A stretch of DNA of 64,000 bases from Nocardiopsis gilva YIM 90087 (GCF_002263495.1 NZ_CP022753.1:62001-126000), one strand, 5' to 3'. Counted from the stretch's first letter, positions 9,147 to 18,344 are shown. The notes: generated from the letters alone by a model not told the origin. Translations and numbers: made by a program.

Positions 9147-9197
9147 GACCCCCTCTTGTCTCGTCCTCGTGATTGGACCTGACTGGCCCACATCCAG

Positions 9198-9228
9198 TCA
9201 TAGGACGTTGCCCCTAGGGCAAGGTCAA
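9198..9228 (-). promoter_or_regulatory. MerR-type promoter/operator for the csp-merR operon
   Basis: Read on the minus strand: -35 TTGACC (9223-9228), 19-nt spacer, -10 CTATGA (9198-9203). The spacer contains the perfect dyad TTGCCC-TAG-GGGCAA (9208-9222). An overlong 19-bp spacer with a central dyad is the signature of promoters that MerR proteins activate by DNA distortion. Confidence 0.85.
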
Positions 9229-9425
9229 GCCGACGCCCACATCCTCCCCCACTATTTCGGGGACACGGCTCTCTGGCACGCGGAACCGCCGGTCAGGGAT
9301 CCAACCCAGCGATCGCCCCGACCCCAGGGACGGCGTTGCACAGTCACCGAAGAAGAGTGGGCCGTTGCTCGACTAGTACGACCGAAGCCCGCCTGCTGTT
9401 CCACCCTCGCACACGACACTGGATT

Positions 9426-9451
9426 GACTAGACGTGACGTCCAGTCTAGTC
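9426..9451 (+). promoter_or_regulatory. Palindromic operator upstream of tetR
   Basis: A perfect 8-bp inverted repeat, GACTAGAC ... GTCTAGTC with a 10-nt centre, begins one base inside a possible -35 box TTGACT (9425-9430), about 72 nt before the tetR start. The position and symmetry fit an autoregulatory TetR operator. Confidence 0.65.
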
Positions 9452-9522
9452 TTCCGTCCAGATTCAACGCTGCGTCTCGTCTCGCGCCAGCTTCTCCGCC
9501 ACACATTCATGAGAGGAATCCC

Positions 9523-10161
9523 GTGAGTAAGCCGACCGCCGACGCCACCGATCGGCCCGATGTCATCAGCCGAACGGGCCCGCGCCGCAGTGAGAGCGCC
9601 CGGCTCGCGGTACTCCATGCCGCGGACGACCTGCTGGTAGAGCGCGGATTCGCCGGGCTGACCATCGAGGGCATCGCCCAGCGTGCGGGTGTGGCCAAGC
9701 AGACGATCTACCGCTGGTGGAAGTCGAAGGTCGACATCCTCCTCGACACCCTCGCCGATGACGCACGCGACGCTCTGCAGTGGCGCATCCCCGAAGGCGA
9801 CACCGCAGCCGAAGAGGATCTCAAGGCTCACCTGCGGCGCGTTGCGGACTTCTTCCAGGACCCCGCCGGTCAGGTGCTCCAAGCGCTTGTGGGCCATGCC
9901 CAGTTGGACGAGAAAACAGCCGCGGCGCTGCGGAGCGGGTTCTTGCGGGAACAGCGGGAGCGCGACATCGCTGGGCTGCGAGCACTCCTTACCCGCTCCC
10001 TCCATGTCACTGTCGGCGACCAGACCGCCGGGCGTCTTGTTGATCTGTCGTTCGGCCCGCTGTACTACAGGGCGCTTGTGTTCGGGGAGCCGATCGACGA
10101 GGAGGTCGTGGACGCCACCGCACGCGCTGTACTCATGCTGGCCCGGGAGTCTGCTGCCTGA
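9523..10161 (+). CDS. TetR/AcrR-family transcriptional regulator
   Basis: A 212-residue repressor-type protein. The GTG start at 9523 is supported by GAGAGGA 5 nt upstream; the open frame extends far upstream without coding character. N-terminal HTH: LAVLHAADDLLVERGFAGLTIEGIAQRAGVAKQTIYRWWKSK, split here as LTIEGIAQRAGVAKQ and TIYRWWKSKVDIL. The C-terminal ligand domain (DLKAHLRRVADFFQDP ... LYYRALVFGEPI) is of the AcrR C-terminal type. It may control itself through the upstream palindrome and the O-methyltransferase/MFS pair downstream; the latter is a guess from position. Confidence 0.93.
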   Translation: MSKPTADATDRPDVISRTGPRRSESARLAVLHAADDLLVERGFAGLTIEGIAQRAGVAKQTIYRWWKSKVDILLDTLADDARDALQWRIPEGDTAAEEDLKAHLRRVADFFQDPAGQVLQALVGHAQLDEKTAAALRSGFLREQRERDIAGLRALLTRSLHVTVGDQTAGRLVDLSFGPLYYRALVFGEPIDEEVVDATARAVLMLARESAA

Positions 10162-10185
10162 AGTTCCCCCTATCTCGAACTCAGT

Positions 10186-10247
10186 GATCGCTGGATAGGC
10201 GGTATTACCCGGCGCACTCGCCTGCGCATACCGCGTATCCAGCGATC
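10186..10247. terminator. Long imperfect inverted repeat after tetR
   Basis: Arms GATCGCTGGATAGGCGGTAT (10186-10205) and its complement (10228-10247) match at 19 of 20 positions around a 22-nt loop. It follows the tetR stop by 24 nt, so a terminator role is the simplest reading. Arms this long without a U-tract also fit a small mobile-element remnant. Confidence 0.55.
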
Positions 10248-10404
10248 CCATAAGGCTTATGCAGCCGTTCCTGTGCTGCGCGTTGAACGGAGAAGGTCAA
10301 CTCCACGCGCTCCACCACCTCGCGTTCACACCTCCTTTATCTGAACAGCAGAGGAATGTGGTCTGCGCGGAATAATCCACCGCCCAGAGTGCGAAAGGAA
10401 AACA

Positions 10405-11094
10405 ATGACGTCAGCCCTGCTCTCAACCATGGTGCGCAACGTGCTGGACGGAATCTCCGCAGAACAGCATCGAGTCGACGAGGTGGAGCAGCCCAAGCTG
10501 CTGCGGAAGGTCAGGGAACGCAGCACACCGTGGACGCCGGAAGAGCTGGTCGAGGCGTGCGCAAGCGGCTACTACGCTGCCCCGCCCGAGATCGGCAGAA
10601 TGATCTACACCTTCGTTCGCGCCACACGACCTGAAACCGTTTTTGAATTCGGCACATCCTACGGATTCACGGCGATCCACATCGCCGCGGCACTCCGCGA
10701 CAACGGATTCGGGATGCTGCACACCGCCGAATTACACGAAGGGAAATGTGCGGCGGCGAGAAAAAACCTGGCATCGGCAGGAGTGGGGGAATACGCCGAA
10801 GTCATCCAGGGAGAAGCCGTGGAGATCCTTTCGTCGTTCTCCCATCGCATCGACTTCCTCTACCTGGACGGATGGGCCGAGTTCTACCTGGAGGTTCTCC
10901 GCGCCGCCGAACCACGGCTCCGCGCCGGCGCCCTGATCCACGCGGACGACACCGAAAAGTTCGCGGCCGGAGCCCGTCCCTACCTCGACTACGTGCGCGA
11001 CCCGTCCAACGGCTACGTGTCCACCGCCATCGCTGATGGACAGGGGCTCGAACTCTCCACGTTCACCCGTCCGTCAGAGCGGGAGCTTTCATGA
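10405..11094 (+). CDS. Class I SAM-dependent O-methyltransferase
   Basis: A 229-residue methyltransferase resembling catechol/caffeoyl-CoA O-methyltransferases. The SAM-binding loop is VFEFGTSYGFTAIHIAAAL, the acidic loop HTAELHEGK, and the metal-binding-type stretch FLYLDGWAEFYLEVL with IHADDTEK. RBS AAAGGAAAA precedes the ATG. The stop overlaps the start of the MFS gene by 4 nt (ATGA), so the two are translationally coupled and probably work together, for example modifying and then exporting a small molecule. It could be a tailoring enzyme for the adjacent metabolite locus; this is unproven. Confidence 0.85.
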   Translation: MTSALLSTMVRNVLDGISAEQHRVDEVEQPKLLRKVRERSTPWTPEELVEACASGYYAAPPEIGRMIYTFVRATRPETVFEFGTSYGFTAIHIAAALRDNGFGMLHTAELHEGKCAAARKNLASAGVGEYAEVIQGEAVEILSSFSHRIDFLYLDGWAEFYLEVLRAAEPRLRAGALIHADDTEKFAAGARPYLDYVRDPSNGYVSTAIADGQGLELSTFTRPSERELS

Positions 11095-12653
11095 CCGCCC
11101 CTCGGACCGTGCGCCCGGCGCAGCGCTCCGCGGCCGCGCCGGGCGGCACCCAGCTCAGGCCGCGAGCCGCCGCGATCGCCGTCGGAATATGCGTCATGCT
11201 GGTGTTCGGTCTCGGCGCGAGCGTGAACCTCGCGGTCGGACGGTTGGCCACCAGTTCCCTGCACCCCACCGCGACACAGGTCCTGTGGGTCGTCGACAGC
11301 TACCTCATCGTCTTCGGCTGCCTGCTGATCCCCAGCGGAGCCGTCGGCGACCGCTTCGGCCGCAAGGGCGTCCTGCTCGTCGGCCTGATCGTCATGGTCA
11401 CGGGCTCCGTCGCCTCCGCCGTCTCTCCCGATGTTGCCCCGCTGCTCGTCGCACGTGCTCTGACCGGCGCGGGCGCCGCACTCGTCCTTCCCAACAGCCT
11501 CCCTCTGTTCATCAATTGCCATCCGCCCGAGAAACGCGGCCACGCGGTCGCCGTCTGGACCGCATTCAGTGGTGGCGGCGGGGTCGTGGGGAACATCGTC
11601 GGAGGCGCCGTTCTCCAGTTCTTCGACTGGCAGGCCCTGTTCGCCGTGGCCGCCCCCATCGCTGTACTCGGCCTCCTGGCCGCCGCGATGTTCCTTCCGC
11701 GCCTCGAGCGTCACCAGCACAGGCTCGACACCGTCGGGGTTCTCCTCCTCGTCCTCGCGGTCTTCTCCGTGATGTTCGGCATCATCGAGGGCCCCGAACT
11801 CGGATGGGCGTCCTTCCCCGTCCTGTCGGCCTTCGCTGCGGGGGTGCTGCTTCTCCCGCTTTTCTGTCTGTACGAGGTCCGCCAGGAACGGCCCCTCCTG
11901 GACCCACGAGCATTCCGTCGCTCCGGTCTCCGCGCCGGGACCCTCGGCATCATCGCCTCGTTCATCGCCATGTACTCGGTCTTCTACCTCAACGGCCAGT
12001 ACCTGATGAACGTCAAGGACTATCCGGCGGTCCTGGCAGGGCTGGGCACCGCCCCGCTGGCCGTCGTGATCTTCCTCGTCTCTCCCCGCGCCGCGCGTCT
12101 GGCCGACCGGTACGGCCCCCGTCCGGTCGTCGCCTGCGGACTGCTTGTGGTGGTCATGGGTCTGGGGCTCTTCTCCCTGTGCGGCCCCGGGACTCCCTAT
12201 GTCCTGTACGCGGGATGCCTCGTCGTGGTCGGCATCGGGTCGGGACTGTCCAACCCGCCGCTGTCCAACGCCATCGTCACGTCCCTTCCCGTGAGTCAGG
12301 GTGGTGTCGGATCAGGCATCAACAGCTTCAGTCGGGAGGTCGGTGGCGCGCTCGGCTTCGCCATCTTCGGCACCCTGCTCACCGCACGGTTCCGGCACGC
12401 TCTCCCCGAAGGTCTTCGTCACCTCCAAGGAGACTCCTCAGCAGGACAGACGCTGGGCTCCCTCCTCAACCACGTCGAGAACACAGGAACGGCTGCGGCG
12501 GTGCAGCTGGCCGGGCAGGCGCGCGAGGCGTTCACCGTGGCCATGGCCGACTCACTGCGCGTTGTCGCGCTACTTCTGCTGCTAGCGGCGATCCTCGTCG
12601 TGGCGTGGCTGTGTCCCGAGGGCACGGAGCAGGACACACCGCACGTGAAGTAG
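11091..12653 (+). CDS. MFS transporter, DHA2 (14-TM) drug efflux family
   Basis: A 520-residue transporter. Motif A-like GAVGDRFGRKGVLLVG lies after helix 2, motif C-like ALTGAGAALVLPNSLPL follows, and about 14 hydrophobic segments are present. The size and pattern fit EmrB/QacA (proton-driven efflux of drugs or natural products). It overlaps the methyltransferase gene upstream. Given the neighbouring biosynthetic genes it may export their product, or belong to the TetR-controlled resistance unit. Confidence 0.92.
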   Translation: MTAPRTVRPAQRSAAAPGGTQLRPRAAAIAVGICVMLVFGLGASVNLAVGRLATSSLHPTATQVLWVVDSYLIVFGCLLIPSGAVGDRFGRKGVLLVGLIVMVTGSVASAVSPDVAPLLVARALTGAGAALVLPNSLPLFINCHPPEKRGHAVAVWTAFSGGGGVVGNIVGGAVLQFFDWQALFAVAAPIAVLGLLAAAMFLPRLERHQHRLDTVGVLLLVLAVFSVMFGIIEGPELGWASFPVLSAFAAGVLLLPLFCLYEVRQERPLLDPRAFRRSGLRAGTLGIIASFIAMYSVFYLNGQYLMNVKDYPAVLAGLGTAPLAVVIFLVSPRAARLADRYGPRPVVACGLLVVVMGLGLFSLCGPGTPYVLYAGCLVVVGIGSGLSNPPLSNAIVTSLPVSQGGVGSGINSFSREVGGALGFAIFGTLLTARFRHALPEGLRHLQGDSSAGQTLGSLLNHVENTGTAAAVQLAGQAREAFTVAMADSLRVVALLLLLAAILVVAWLCPEGTEQDTPHVK

Positions 12654-12969
12654 CGACGGGGGTGGGTGATATGGGAGGCAGCACACGCCACCCCACACCT
12701 GGCCTTTATCCTGCGGAAATCTACCGATAGCCCGAAAAAATGGCCACATCCGGACAATACATTGCCCTTCTCCTCACCCCCAAAGAAGCCTGGTCGGGCG
12801 GAGGACCACTACAAGCCGATGACTGTGGCGACACTGGTGTCGATTCGCGAACACCTGCCTGTGGTCGGCAATATGGATGCCACAAGCCGTACGCTCGTCT
12901 ATTTCGCCCGGACACCGTCGGCAACCTGTCCGTCTTCTCTTTACCACAGGGATGTAGAGATCTGCTTCC
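12654..12969. other. Intergenic region upstream of lysE
   Basis: 316 nt with no convincing gene. An open frame (12666-12983) contains MTVATLVSIREHLPVVGNMD but lacks a ribosome binding site and overlaps the lysE start. At 12740-12763 lies a 24-nt stretch (ATGGCCACATCCGGACAATA then CATT) that recurs with two substitutions and one inserted base at 22585-22609, upstream of the luxR gene. Confidence 0.5.
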
Positions 12970-13620
12970 ATGGAAATCATTGAGGTCTTACCGGCGTTTC
13001 TCGTCGCCGTCGTTCTGATCTCGGCGTCGCCGGGGCCGGCGATGGCGCTGATCTTTCGCAGGGCCGCCCTGCAGGGGTTCTGGCCGAGTGTGGCGACGGT
13101 GCTCGGGTTGGAGATGGGCATCTACCTCTGGGCGCTGGCGGCCGGGGCCGGGTTGGCGGCTTTGGTGGCGGCGTCCCACTCCCTGTATCTGGCGATTCAG
13201 ATCGTGGGGGCCTGTTTTCTGGCCTATCTCGGAATCCGCTCGTGGGCGTCGGTGCTGCGTGAGCGGCGGATGCCCGACAGCGCGGGGAGTGACGAGGCGG
13301 ATCCGCCCGCGCCGCGGGCATCGTCGCGGATCGCCTTTGTCGAGGGGCTTGTCGTTCAGCTCGCCAACCCCAAGGCCGCGGTCTTCATGTTCGCCTTCTA
13401 TCCGCAGTTCATCTCCTCTGACCAGCCCCTGCTGCCGACGACCGCTCTCCTGGCGCTCATCCAGGTCAGCTTGGAGACCACGCTGTATCTGGCGCTGGCC
13501 GCGGGCGTGTCCCGCGCCGGTGTCTGGTTTCGCCGCCCCACGATTCGGCGACGTCTCGAAGCGGTGACCGGGACGGTGTTGATCGCCCTGGCCGGGCGGT
13601 TGCTGCTCACCGCGCGGTGA
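12970..13620 (+). CDS. LysE/RhtB-family amino-acid exporter
   Basis: A 216-residue integral membrane protein with six hydrophobic segments and the family marks SPGPAMAL near residue 20 and VQLANPKAAVFM near residue 137. LysE-family carriers export amino acids and their analogues with the proton gradient. It converges on the YbaK-like gene of the halopyrrole locus. If that locus makes a toxic amino acid, this would be a fitting exporter. Confidence 0.93.
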   Translation: MEIIEVLPAFLVAVVLISASPGPAMALIFRRAALQGFWPSVATVLGLEMGIYLWALAAGAGLAALVAASHSLYLAIQIVGACFLAYLGIRSWASVLRERRMPDSAGSDEADPPAPRASSRIAFVEGLVVQLANPKAAVFMFAFYPQFISSDQPLLPTTALLALIQVSLETTLYLALAAGVSRAGVWFRRPTIRRRLEAVTGTVLIALAGRLLLTAR

Positions 13621-13686
13621 GAGCTGCCGGTTGTCCTTGCGGGCCGACGGATCGACCGACCGACTGCCCCGGCTGGCCGATCCTTC

Positions 13687-14160
13687 TTAGTGGGCGATGG
13701 GCGCGTACTCGGCGCCCGCTGCCGCGACCAGGTCGCGGGCTTCGATCTTGATGGTCCCGTCAGCGCGCCCACTGCCGCAGTAGACGACGCCCATGTCGGC
13801 CACGGCCTCGTCAAACACCACGGTCGCGTCGGCCAGACGAGTGAGCGGGCTGATGCCTCCCGGTTCCATCCCGAGTTCGCGCAGGTCCTCGTCCCCCGCC
13901 TGGCGCAGCTGGGAGCGCGCTACCCCCACGGCCCGCGCCAACCGGCCGTAGTGGACGCGCGCCAGGATCGGCACCGCCGCAAGCACGAACTGAGCGTCGG
14001 CCACACGGAACGCCATCGTCTTGAGCAGCTTCTCCGGAGGGAGAGCCAGTTCGCGCTCGATGTCCTCCAATGTCCTGATCGGAGCGTGACCGAAAGACGT
14101 GAAGGGGACCGATCCCGCATTCAGGATTTCGCTCGGGGTGGACGGCGACGTATTTTTCAT
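13687..14160 (-). CDS. YbaK/EbsC-type aminoacyl-tRNA deacylase
   Basis: A 157-residue stand-alone editing-domain protein: LLKTMAFRVADAQFVLAAVP, VHYGRLARAVGVARSQ, ELGMEPGGISPL, VVFDEAVADMGVVYCGSGRAD. Family members (YbaK, ProXp) hydrolyse mischarged aminoacyl-tRNAs in trans. Its start overlaps the MaoC-like stop by 4 nt, making it the last gene of the six-gene biosynthetic operon. Co-transcription with amino-acid-modifying enzymes suggests it protects the producer from misincorporating a non-protein amino acid; that role is inference. Confidence 0.88.
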   Translation of the reverse strand: MKNTSPSTPSEILNAGSVPFTSFGHAPIRTLEDIERELALPPEKLLKTMAFRVADAQFVLAAVPILARVHYGRLARAVGVARSQLRQAGDEDLRELGMEPGGISPLTRLADATVVFDEAVADMGVVYCGSGRADGTIKIEARDLVAAAGAEYAPIAH

Positions 14161-14594
14161 GGCGCCGATCCTATAGCCGACGAACGCTTTATCATTCCGT
14201 AGAAGTCGACGCGCAGCACGGGATTGCCGTCCTCATTGATGAGCTCGCCGCGCTGCTGAACGATGCCGCAGTCCGGCCGCGACATCGCCGGTTGGGTTTC
14301 CATTACGGTGACGCTTCCGGTCAGCACCGCTCCTGGGAGCACTGGGGCCAGCCAGCGCAAATGTTCCAGGCCCGGGGAAACCTCCGCCGCGCTGTCGCGC
14401 AGAACCGCGTCGACGTACAGCCGCATGAATATCCCGGCCACATGCCACCCGCTGGCGGTCACCCCCAGTTCGACGTCGGTGTGCCGGGGCTGCGGGTCGT
14501 ACATCGACGCGAATTCGACGATGTCCTGCTCCCCTACTTTCCACATGCCGAGTCTGTAGACGTCACCGACACGGAAATCCTCGAAGCAGCGCAC
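14157..14594 (-). CDS. MaoC-like hotdog-fold protein
   Basis: A 145-residue single hotdog domain. The start FEDFRVGDVYRLG...EQDIVEFASMYDPQPRHTD is typical of MaoC dehydratases, followed by ASGWHVAGIFMRLYVD and LRWLAPVLPGAVLTGSVTV. MaoC proteins hydrate enoyl thioesters; other hotdog proteins are thioesterases. In this operon no thioesterase is otherwise evident, so release of a carrier-bound acyl group is one possible job. It lies 27 nt after the amidohydrolase and overlaps the deacylase gene. Confidence 0.88.
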   Translation of the reverse strand: MRCFEDFRVGDVYRLGMWKVGEQDIVEFASMYDPQPRHTDVELGVTASGWHVAGIFMRLYVDAVLRDSAAEVSPGLEHLRWLAPVLPGAVLTGSVTVMETQPAMSRPDCGIVQQRGELINEDGNPVLRVDFYGMIKRSSAIGSAP

Positions 14595-14621
14595 CTTCCG
14601 CTCTCCCCCAAACCGGAGTCG

Positions 14622-15590
14622 TTACACCAGGCCGGGGAAGAGAGCCAGCGGGTTGGCCCGGCCGATCTCCTCCGCTCCTGGTTCCTTCTCGCCGCGGATC
14701 CGGTCCCGCGTCCGTTCGATGACGCTCTCGGGCATGAACGGGAAGTCCGTGCCGAAGAGGATGTGGTGTGGATGTGTCATGGCACGCAGGCAGTCGAAGA
14801 CCCCCGGCCACGCCGACTGCGCGACCTCGTAGTAGAGGCGGGACAGGTGGTGGCGCACCGACTCCGGCCGGGCGTAGTCGTTGCCCTTGGCCACCCACAC
14901 CGCGCCCAGCTCGATGCGCTCCAGCAGGTAGGGCACGGTCCCGCCCGCGTGCGCGAGGACGAACCGGATGTCCGGGTTGCGCTCCAGCACGCCCCGGTAC
15001 AGCAGGTCCACCACGCAGCGCGTGGTGTCCATGACGAAGTCGACGACCGGAGGCGGTACGCGTGGCCCGGGCCCCGCGTACCCGGCGCATTCGCATCGGA
15101 CGGCGGGGTTGGGGTGGAGGAACACCACGGCCTGGCGCCGGTTCAGCTCCTCGAAGACCGGCGCCAGCAGCGGATCGCCGGGGAGGCGTCCGTCGGGCAG
15201 GCTCGCCGGGATGACGGCGCCTCCCATTCCGAGCCGGTCGAAGGCGTGGTCGATCTCCGCCAGGGTGGCGCGCACGTCGGGGAGGGGAAGGGAGGCCAGC
15301 GCGGCGAACCGGCCCGGGTGGTCCCGGGCCAGTTCGGCGGTTCGCGTGTTCGTGCGGCGGACCAGTCCCTGTCCCTCCCCGTCCCGCAGAGCGGCATCCG
15401 GTAGCAGGACGGACAGGACCGCGCCCGCTATACCGCAGCGGTCCATGACACCGATCGATCCCTCCGGCGTCCACCGCGGTACCGGAACCCCCGGGGCCAT
15501 GTGCGTCACCCCGCTCTCGCGCAGCTCCGCGACGAGCGCCGGGTGGTAGGCGTGGTGGTGGACGTCGATCCAGCCGTCCCGCACGGTCAC
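14622..15590 (-). CDS. Amidohydrolase-2 family metal enzyme (decarboxylase-type)
   Basis: A 322-residue TIM-barrel metal enzyme. Metal ligands appear in [11 protein letters not shown] (His11, His13), [16 protein letters not shown] and FGTDFPFMP. This set is shared with ACMSD, gamma-resorcylate decarboxylase and related non-oxidative (hetero)aryl decarboxylases, though some members are hydrolases. The start is GTG at 15590, overlapping the trpB2-like stop by 4 nt (GTGA). In context, decarboxylation of a pyrrole-2-carboxylate is an attractive but untested role. Confidence 0.88.
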   Translation of the reverse strand: MTVRDGWIDVHHHAYHPALVAELRESGVTHMAPGVPVPRWTPEGSIGVMDRCGIAGAVLSVLLPDAALRDGEGQGLVRRTNTRTAELARDHPGRFAALASLPLPDVRATLAEIDHAFDRLGMGGAVIPASLPDGRLPGDPLLAPVFEELNRRQAVVFLHPNPAVRCECAGYAGPGPRVPPPVVDFVMDTTRCVVDLLYRGVLERNPDIRFVLAHAGGTVPYLLERIELGAVWVAKGNDYARPESVRHHLSRLYYEVAQSAWPGVFDCLRAMTHPHHILFGTDFPFMPESVIERTRDRIRGEKEPGAEEIGRANPLALFPGLV

Positions 15591-16954
15591 TCCCCGACCG
15601 GCGCGGTTCTGGGCATGGTCTCCAGCGACGCGCGGATCTGCTCATCGGTCAGGTCGTAGTCCTCCAGCCTCCCGGCCAGGAACGCGTCGAAGGCCGCGAG
15701 GTCGAAGTGCCCGTGGCCGGACAGCCCGAAGAGGATCGTCCGGTCCTCGTTCGCCGCCCGCGCCGCCAGCGCCTCCTGCACCGCGCCCCTGAGCGCGTGG
15801 GCCGACTCCGGCGCGATCACGAACCCCTCGCTGCGCGCGAAGCGCACCGCCTCCCGGAACACCTCGTTCTGCTGCAGTGCCCGCGCCTCGACGTGGCCAC
15901 TCTCGTGGAGCAGGCACAGCGTGGGCGCGTCGCCGTGGAAGCGCAGCCCGCCCGCGTGGATGGGCGCGGGGATGAACCCGCTGCCCAGAGACCGCATCGG
16001 CAGCAGCGGCCCGAGCCCGGCGGTGTCGGGGTGGTCGTAGCCGTACCTGCCGCGCGAAAGCGTGGGACAGGCGGCGGGCTCGGCCGCGAGGATCCGCGGC
16101 AGGGCACCCCCGTTGGCCAGGCCCTCGGCCATGAACGGGAACGCCAGCCCGGAGAAGTTGGAACCGCCGCCGACACACCCGACCACCACGTCGGGGGCGT
16201 CGCCGGACATCTCCATCTGGCGTTTGGCCTCGAGCCCGATGACGGTCTGGTGCAGGACCACGTGGTTCATCGCCGACCCCAGGGCGAACCTGGTGTCCTC
16301 CCGGCTGAGCGCGTCCTCGACCGCCTCGGAGATGGCCAGGCCGAGGCTTCCCGGGGAGTCGGGCTCCCTGGCCAGCACCTCCCGCCCCGCCTTGGTCAGC
16401 TCGGAGGGCGAGGCCGCCACCGAGGCACCCCACGTCTCCATGAGGTTGCGCCGGTAGGGCTTCTGGTCGAAGGAGGCGCGGACCATGTACACCGCGACCT
16501 CGACGTCGAACAGGCTGCCGGCGAACGACAGCGCCGACCCCCACTGGCCCGCGCCCGTCTCGGTCGTGACGCGCCGCACGCCCTCCCGCGCGTTGTAGTA
16601 CACCTGCGGGATGGCGGTGTTGGCCTTGTGCGAGCCCGGGGGCGAGGTGCCCTCGAACTTGTAGTAGATCCGCGCCGGGGTGTCCAGGGCGCGTTCGAGC
16701 CGCTCGGCGCGGTACAGCGGGGTCGGCCGCCACATCTTGTAGGTGTCGCGGACCTCCTCGGGGATCTCCACCCACCGCTCGGTCGTGAACTCCTGCTCGA
16801 TGACGTGGCGCGGCAGCAGCGCCTCGAGGTCCGCGGGCTTCAGCGTGTGCTGTGTGGCCGGGTGCAGGTAGGGCGGGAGCGCGGCGGGCAGGTCCGGGAG
16901 CACGTTGTACCAGTGGTGCGGAATCTCGTCTTCGGAGAGCAGGAACTTCTTCAA
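15587..16954 (-). CDS. TrpB2-like PLP-dependent tryptophan synthase beta homologue
   Basis: A 455-residue type II PLP enzyme. The Schiff-base lysine is Lys110 in GSHKANTA; the catalytic glutamate is in ETGAGQWG (Glu132), with W where canonical TrpB has H, as in TrpB2. The phosphate loop is [11 protein letters not shown]. The long N-terminal extension ([17 protein letters not shown]) is also TrpB2-like. TrpB enzymes couple an indole-type nucleophile to serine-derived aminoacrylate. No trpA or other trp gene is near. Its place between the halogenase and a decarboxylase-type enzyme suggests a different aromatic nucleophile. Confidence 0.93.
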   Translation of the reverse strand: MKKFLLSEDEIPHHWYNVLPDLPAALPPYLHPATQHTLKPADLEALLPRHVIEQEFTTERWVEIPEEVRDTYKMWRPTPLYRAERLERALDTPARIYYKFEGTSPPGSHKANTAIPQVYYNAREGVRRVTTETGAGQWGSALSFAGSLFDVEVAVYMVRASFDQKPYRRNLMETWGASVAASPSELTKAGREVLAREPDSPGSLGLAISEAVEDALSREDTRFALGSAMNHVVLHQTVIGLEAKRQMEMSGDAPDVVVGCVGGGSNFSGLAFPFMAEGLANGGALPRILAAEPAACPTLSRGRYGYDHPDTAGLGPLLPMRSLGSGFIPAPIHAGGLRFHGDAPTLCLLHESGHVEARALQQNEVFREAVRFARSEGFVIAPESAHALRGAVQEALAARAANEDRTILFGLSGHGHFDLAAFDAFLAGRLEDYDLTDEQIRASLETMPRTAPVGE

Positions 16955-17006
16955 CGGCGCTGGTCCTTTCGGTGCCTCGGTGCCGGTCCGATCGGTGCCA
17001 CGGTCC

Positions 17007-18344
17007 CTAGAAGGCTGCGGCCTGGCTGGGTGCGCGGAGCGTCCCCAGATGGGAGTGCCAGAGGTGGTCGGGGTCCTGCTCCACCTGCCGGGTGATCTCG
17101 CGCATCTTGGTCAGCGCGACCGGCTCGCCCCCGTCCCAGACGTCGCCCTGGAGCATCTTCAGGACGTCGCCCCGGTAGCGCGGGTCGGCGACGAAGGCCG
17201 TGAAGAGGATGTTCAGCCGGTAGTAGATGGAGATGAACTCGTACCAGTTGTTCGTCGCCCGCCGCAGTTTCGTCTCGTAGGTGTCGAACGCGGACTTGCC
17301 GAAGCCGCCCTGCTCCGCCGCCGCGATAATGTCGTGGGAGGCGATCCGGGCGCTGTTCATCGCCACGCTCACCCCGCTGGAGAAGATCGGGTCGACGAAG
17401 CGGGCCGCGTCGCCGACCATGAGCCACCGGTCGCCGCAGATCTGCTTCATCGCGTAGCTGTAGTCGCCTTCGGGCTTGAACGGGCGCACGCGCCGACTCT
17501 TCCGCAGCGCCTCGGCGAGCTCGGGACGGCTGCTCATGCACTCCCAGAAGAACGGCTCCCACTGCTGCTTCGCGGCAGTGAAGTGCTTCTTCTGCGTGAC
17601 CACCCCGACGCTGGTGACGGTCTCGGTGATCGGGATCTGCCAGACCCAGGTGTCGGTGATCGGCAGGAAGTGGATGAAGATGTAGTCGGCCTTCTTGTCG
17701 TCCGCGGTCAGCGCCGATCGGTCCAGCCCCTCGAACCAGGTGTGGATCGCGTACTGGTTGAAGACGGTGTCGGGGACCTTGACGCGGAGCTGGCGCCCGA
17801 GGAGCGTGTGCCGGCCGCTCGCGTCGACCACCATCCGCACCCGCGTTCGGGCGTCGCGGCGCCCCATGCGGTAGACGATCTCCGGTTCGGGTTCGTCGAA
17901 GTCGACGTGGCCGACCCGGACCCCCGACACCACCTTCGCCCCGAGCGACTCCGCGTGCTGCAGGAGCAGCAGGTCGAAGGCGCCGCGGTCGACGTGATAC
18001 GTGTAGTCCTGCCGCACGCCGGGCTGGTCGCGCTCGTTGAACAGGACGTCGGCGGCGCGGAAACCGTGCGCGAGCTGGTAGCCGAGAGTCGGGATGTCGG
18101 AGGGGGCGGCCGAGGTCCACGCCGCGCCGTACTTGCGGGGGAACCCGAAGGAATCGACCTTGTCGAGGGCGCCGATGTCGTGGAGTACGGGCGTGGTGGC
18201 CGGGATGAGCGACTCCCCGACGTGCGGGCGGGGAAACAGCTCACCCTCGAAGAGCACACAGGAAAGACCGGCCTTCTGCAGGTAGGAGGCCATCGTCGAA
18301 CCGGCCGGTCCTCCCCCGATGACGCCGATGTCGAAGTCTGCCAT
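17007..18344 (-). CDS. Flavin-dependent halogenase, carrier-protein (pyrrole) type
   Basis: A 445-residue FADH2-dependent halogenase. The FAD loop is GGGPAGS (residues 10-16). The halogenase hallmark WxWxIP appears as WVWQIP (233-238), and FPRKYGAAW supplies the conserved Lys71 expected to carry the haloamine. The FAD-contact motif [19 protein letters not shown] follows. The short C-terminus and PltA/Bmp2-like layout fit enzymes that chlorinate or brominate pyrrolyl groups on a carrier protein; the carrier gene lies 100 nt upstream. A partner flavin reductase is not encoded nearby. Confidence 0.92.
   Translation of the reverse strand: MADFDIGVIGGGPAGSTMASYLQKAGLSCVLFEGELFPRPHVGESLIPATTPVLHDIGALDKVDSFGFPRKYGAAWTSAAPSDIPTLGYQLAHGFRAADVLFNERDQPGVRQDYTYHVDRGAFDLLLLQHAESLGAKVVSGVRVGHVDFDEPEPEIVYRMGRRDARTRVRMVVDASGRHTLLGRQLRVKVPDTVFNQYAIHTWFEGLDRSALTADDKKADYIFIHFLPITDTWVWQIPITETVTSVGVVTQKKHFTAAKQQWEPFFWECMSSRPELAEALRKSRRVRPFKPEGDYSYAMKQICGDRWLMVGDAARFVDPIFSSGVSVAMNSARIASHDIIAAAEQGGFGKSAFDTYETKLRRATNNWYEFISIYYRLNILFTAFVADPRYRGDVLKMLQGDVWDGGEPVALTKMREITRQVEQDPDHLWHSHLGTLRAPSQAAAF

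Noticed and set aside
11036-12730. A 564-codon frame overlapping the MFS gene
   Set aside because: Arg/Pro-rich shadow in the +1 frame of a well-supported transporter.
12666-12983. Small gene upstream of lysE
   Set aside because: No ribosome binding site and it overlaps the lysE start; more likely leader DNA.
15587-16954. TrpB2-like gene as part of a tryptophan operon
   Set aside because: No trpA, trpC, trpD or trpE neighbours, and it is embedded in an operon with a halogenase and carrier protein.
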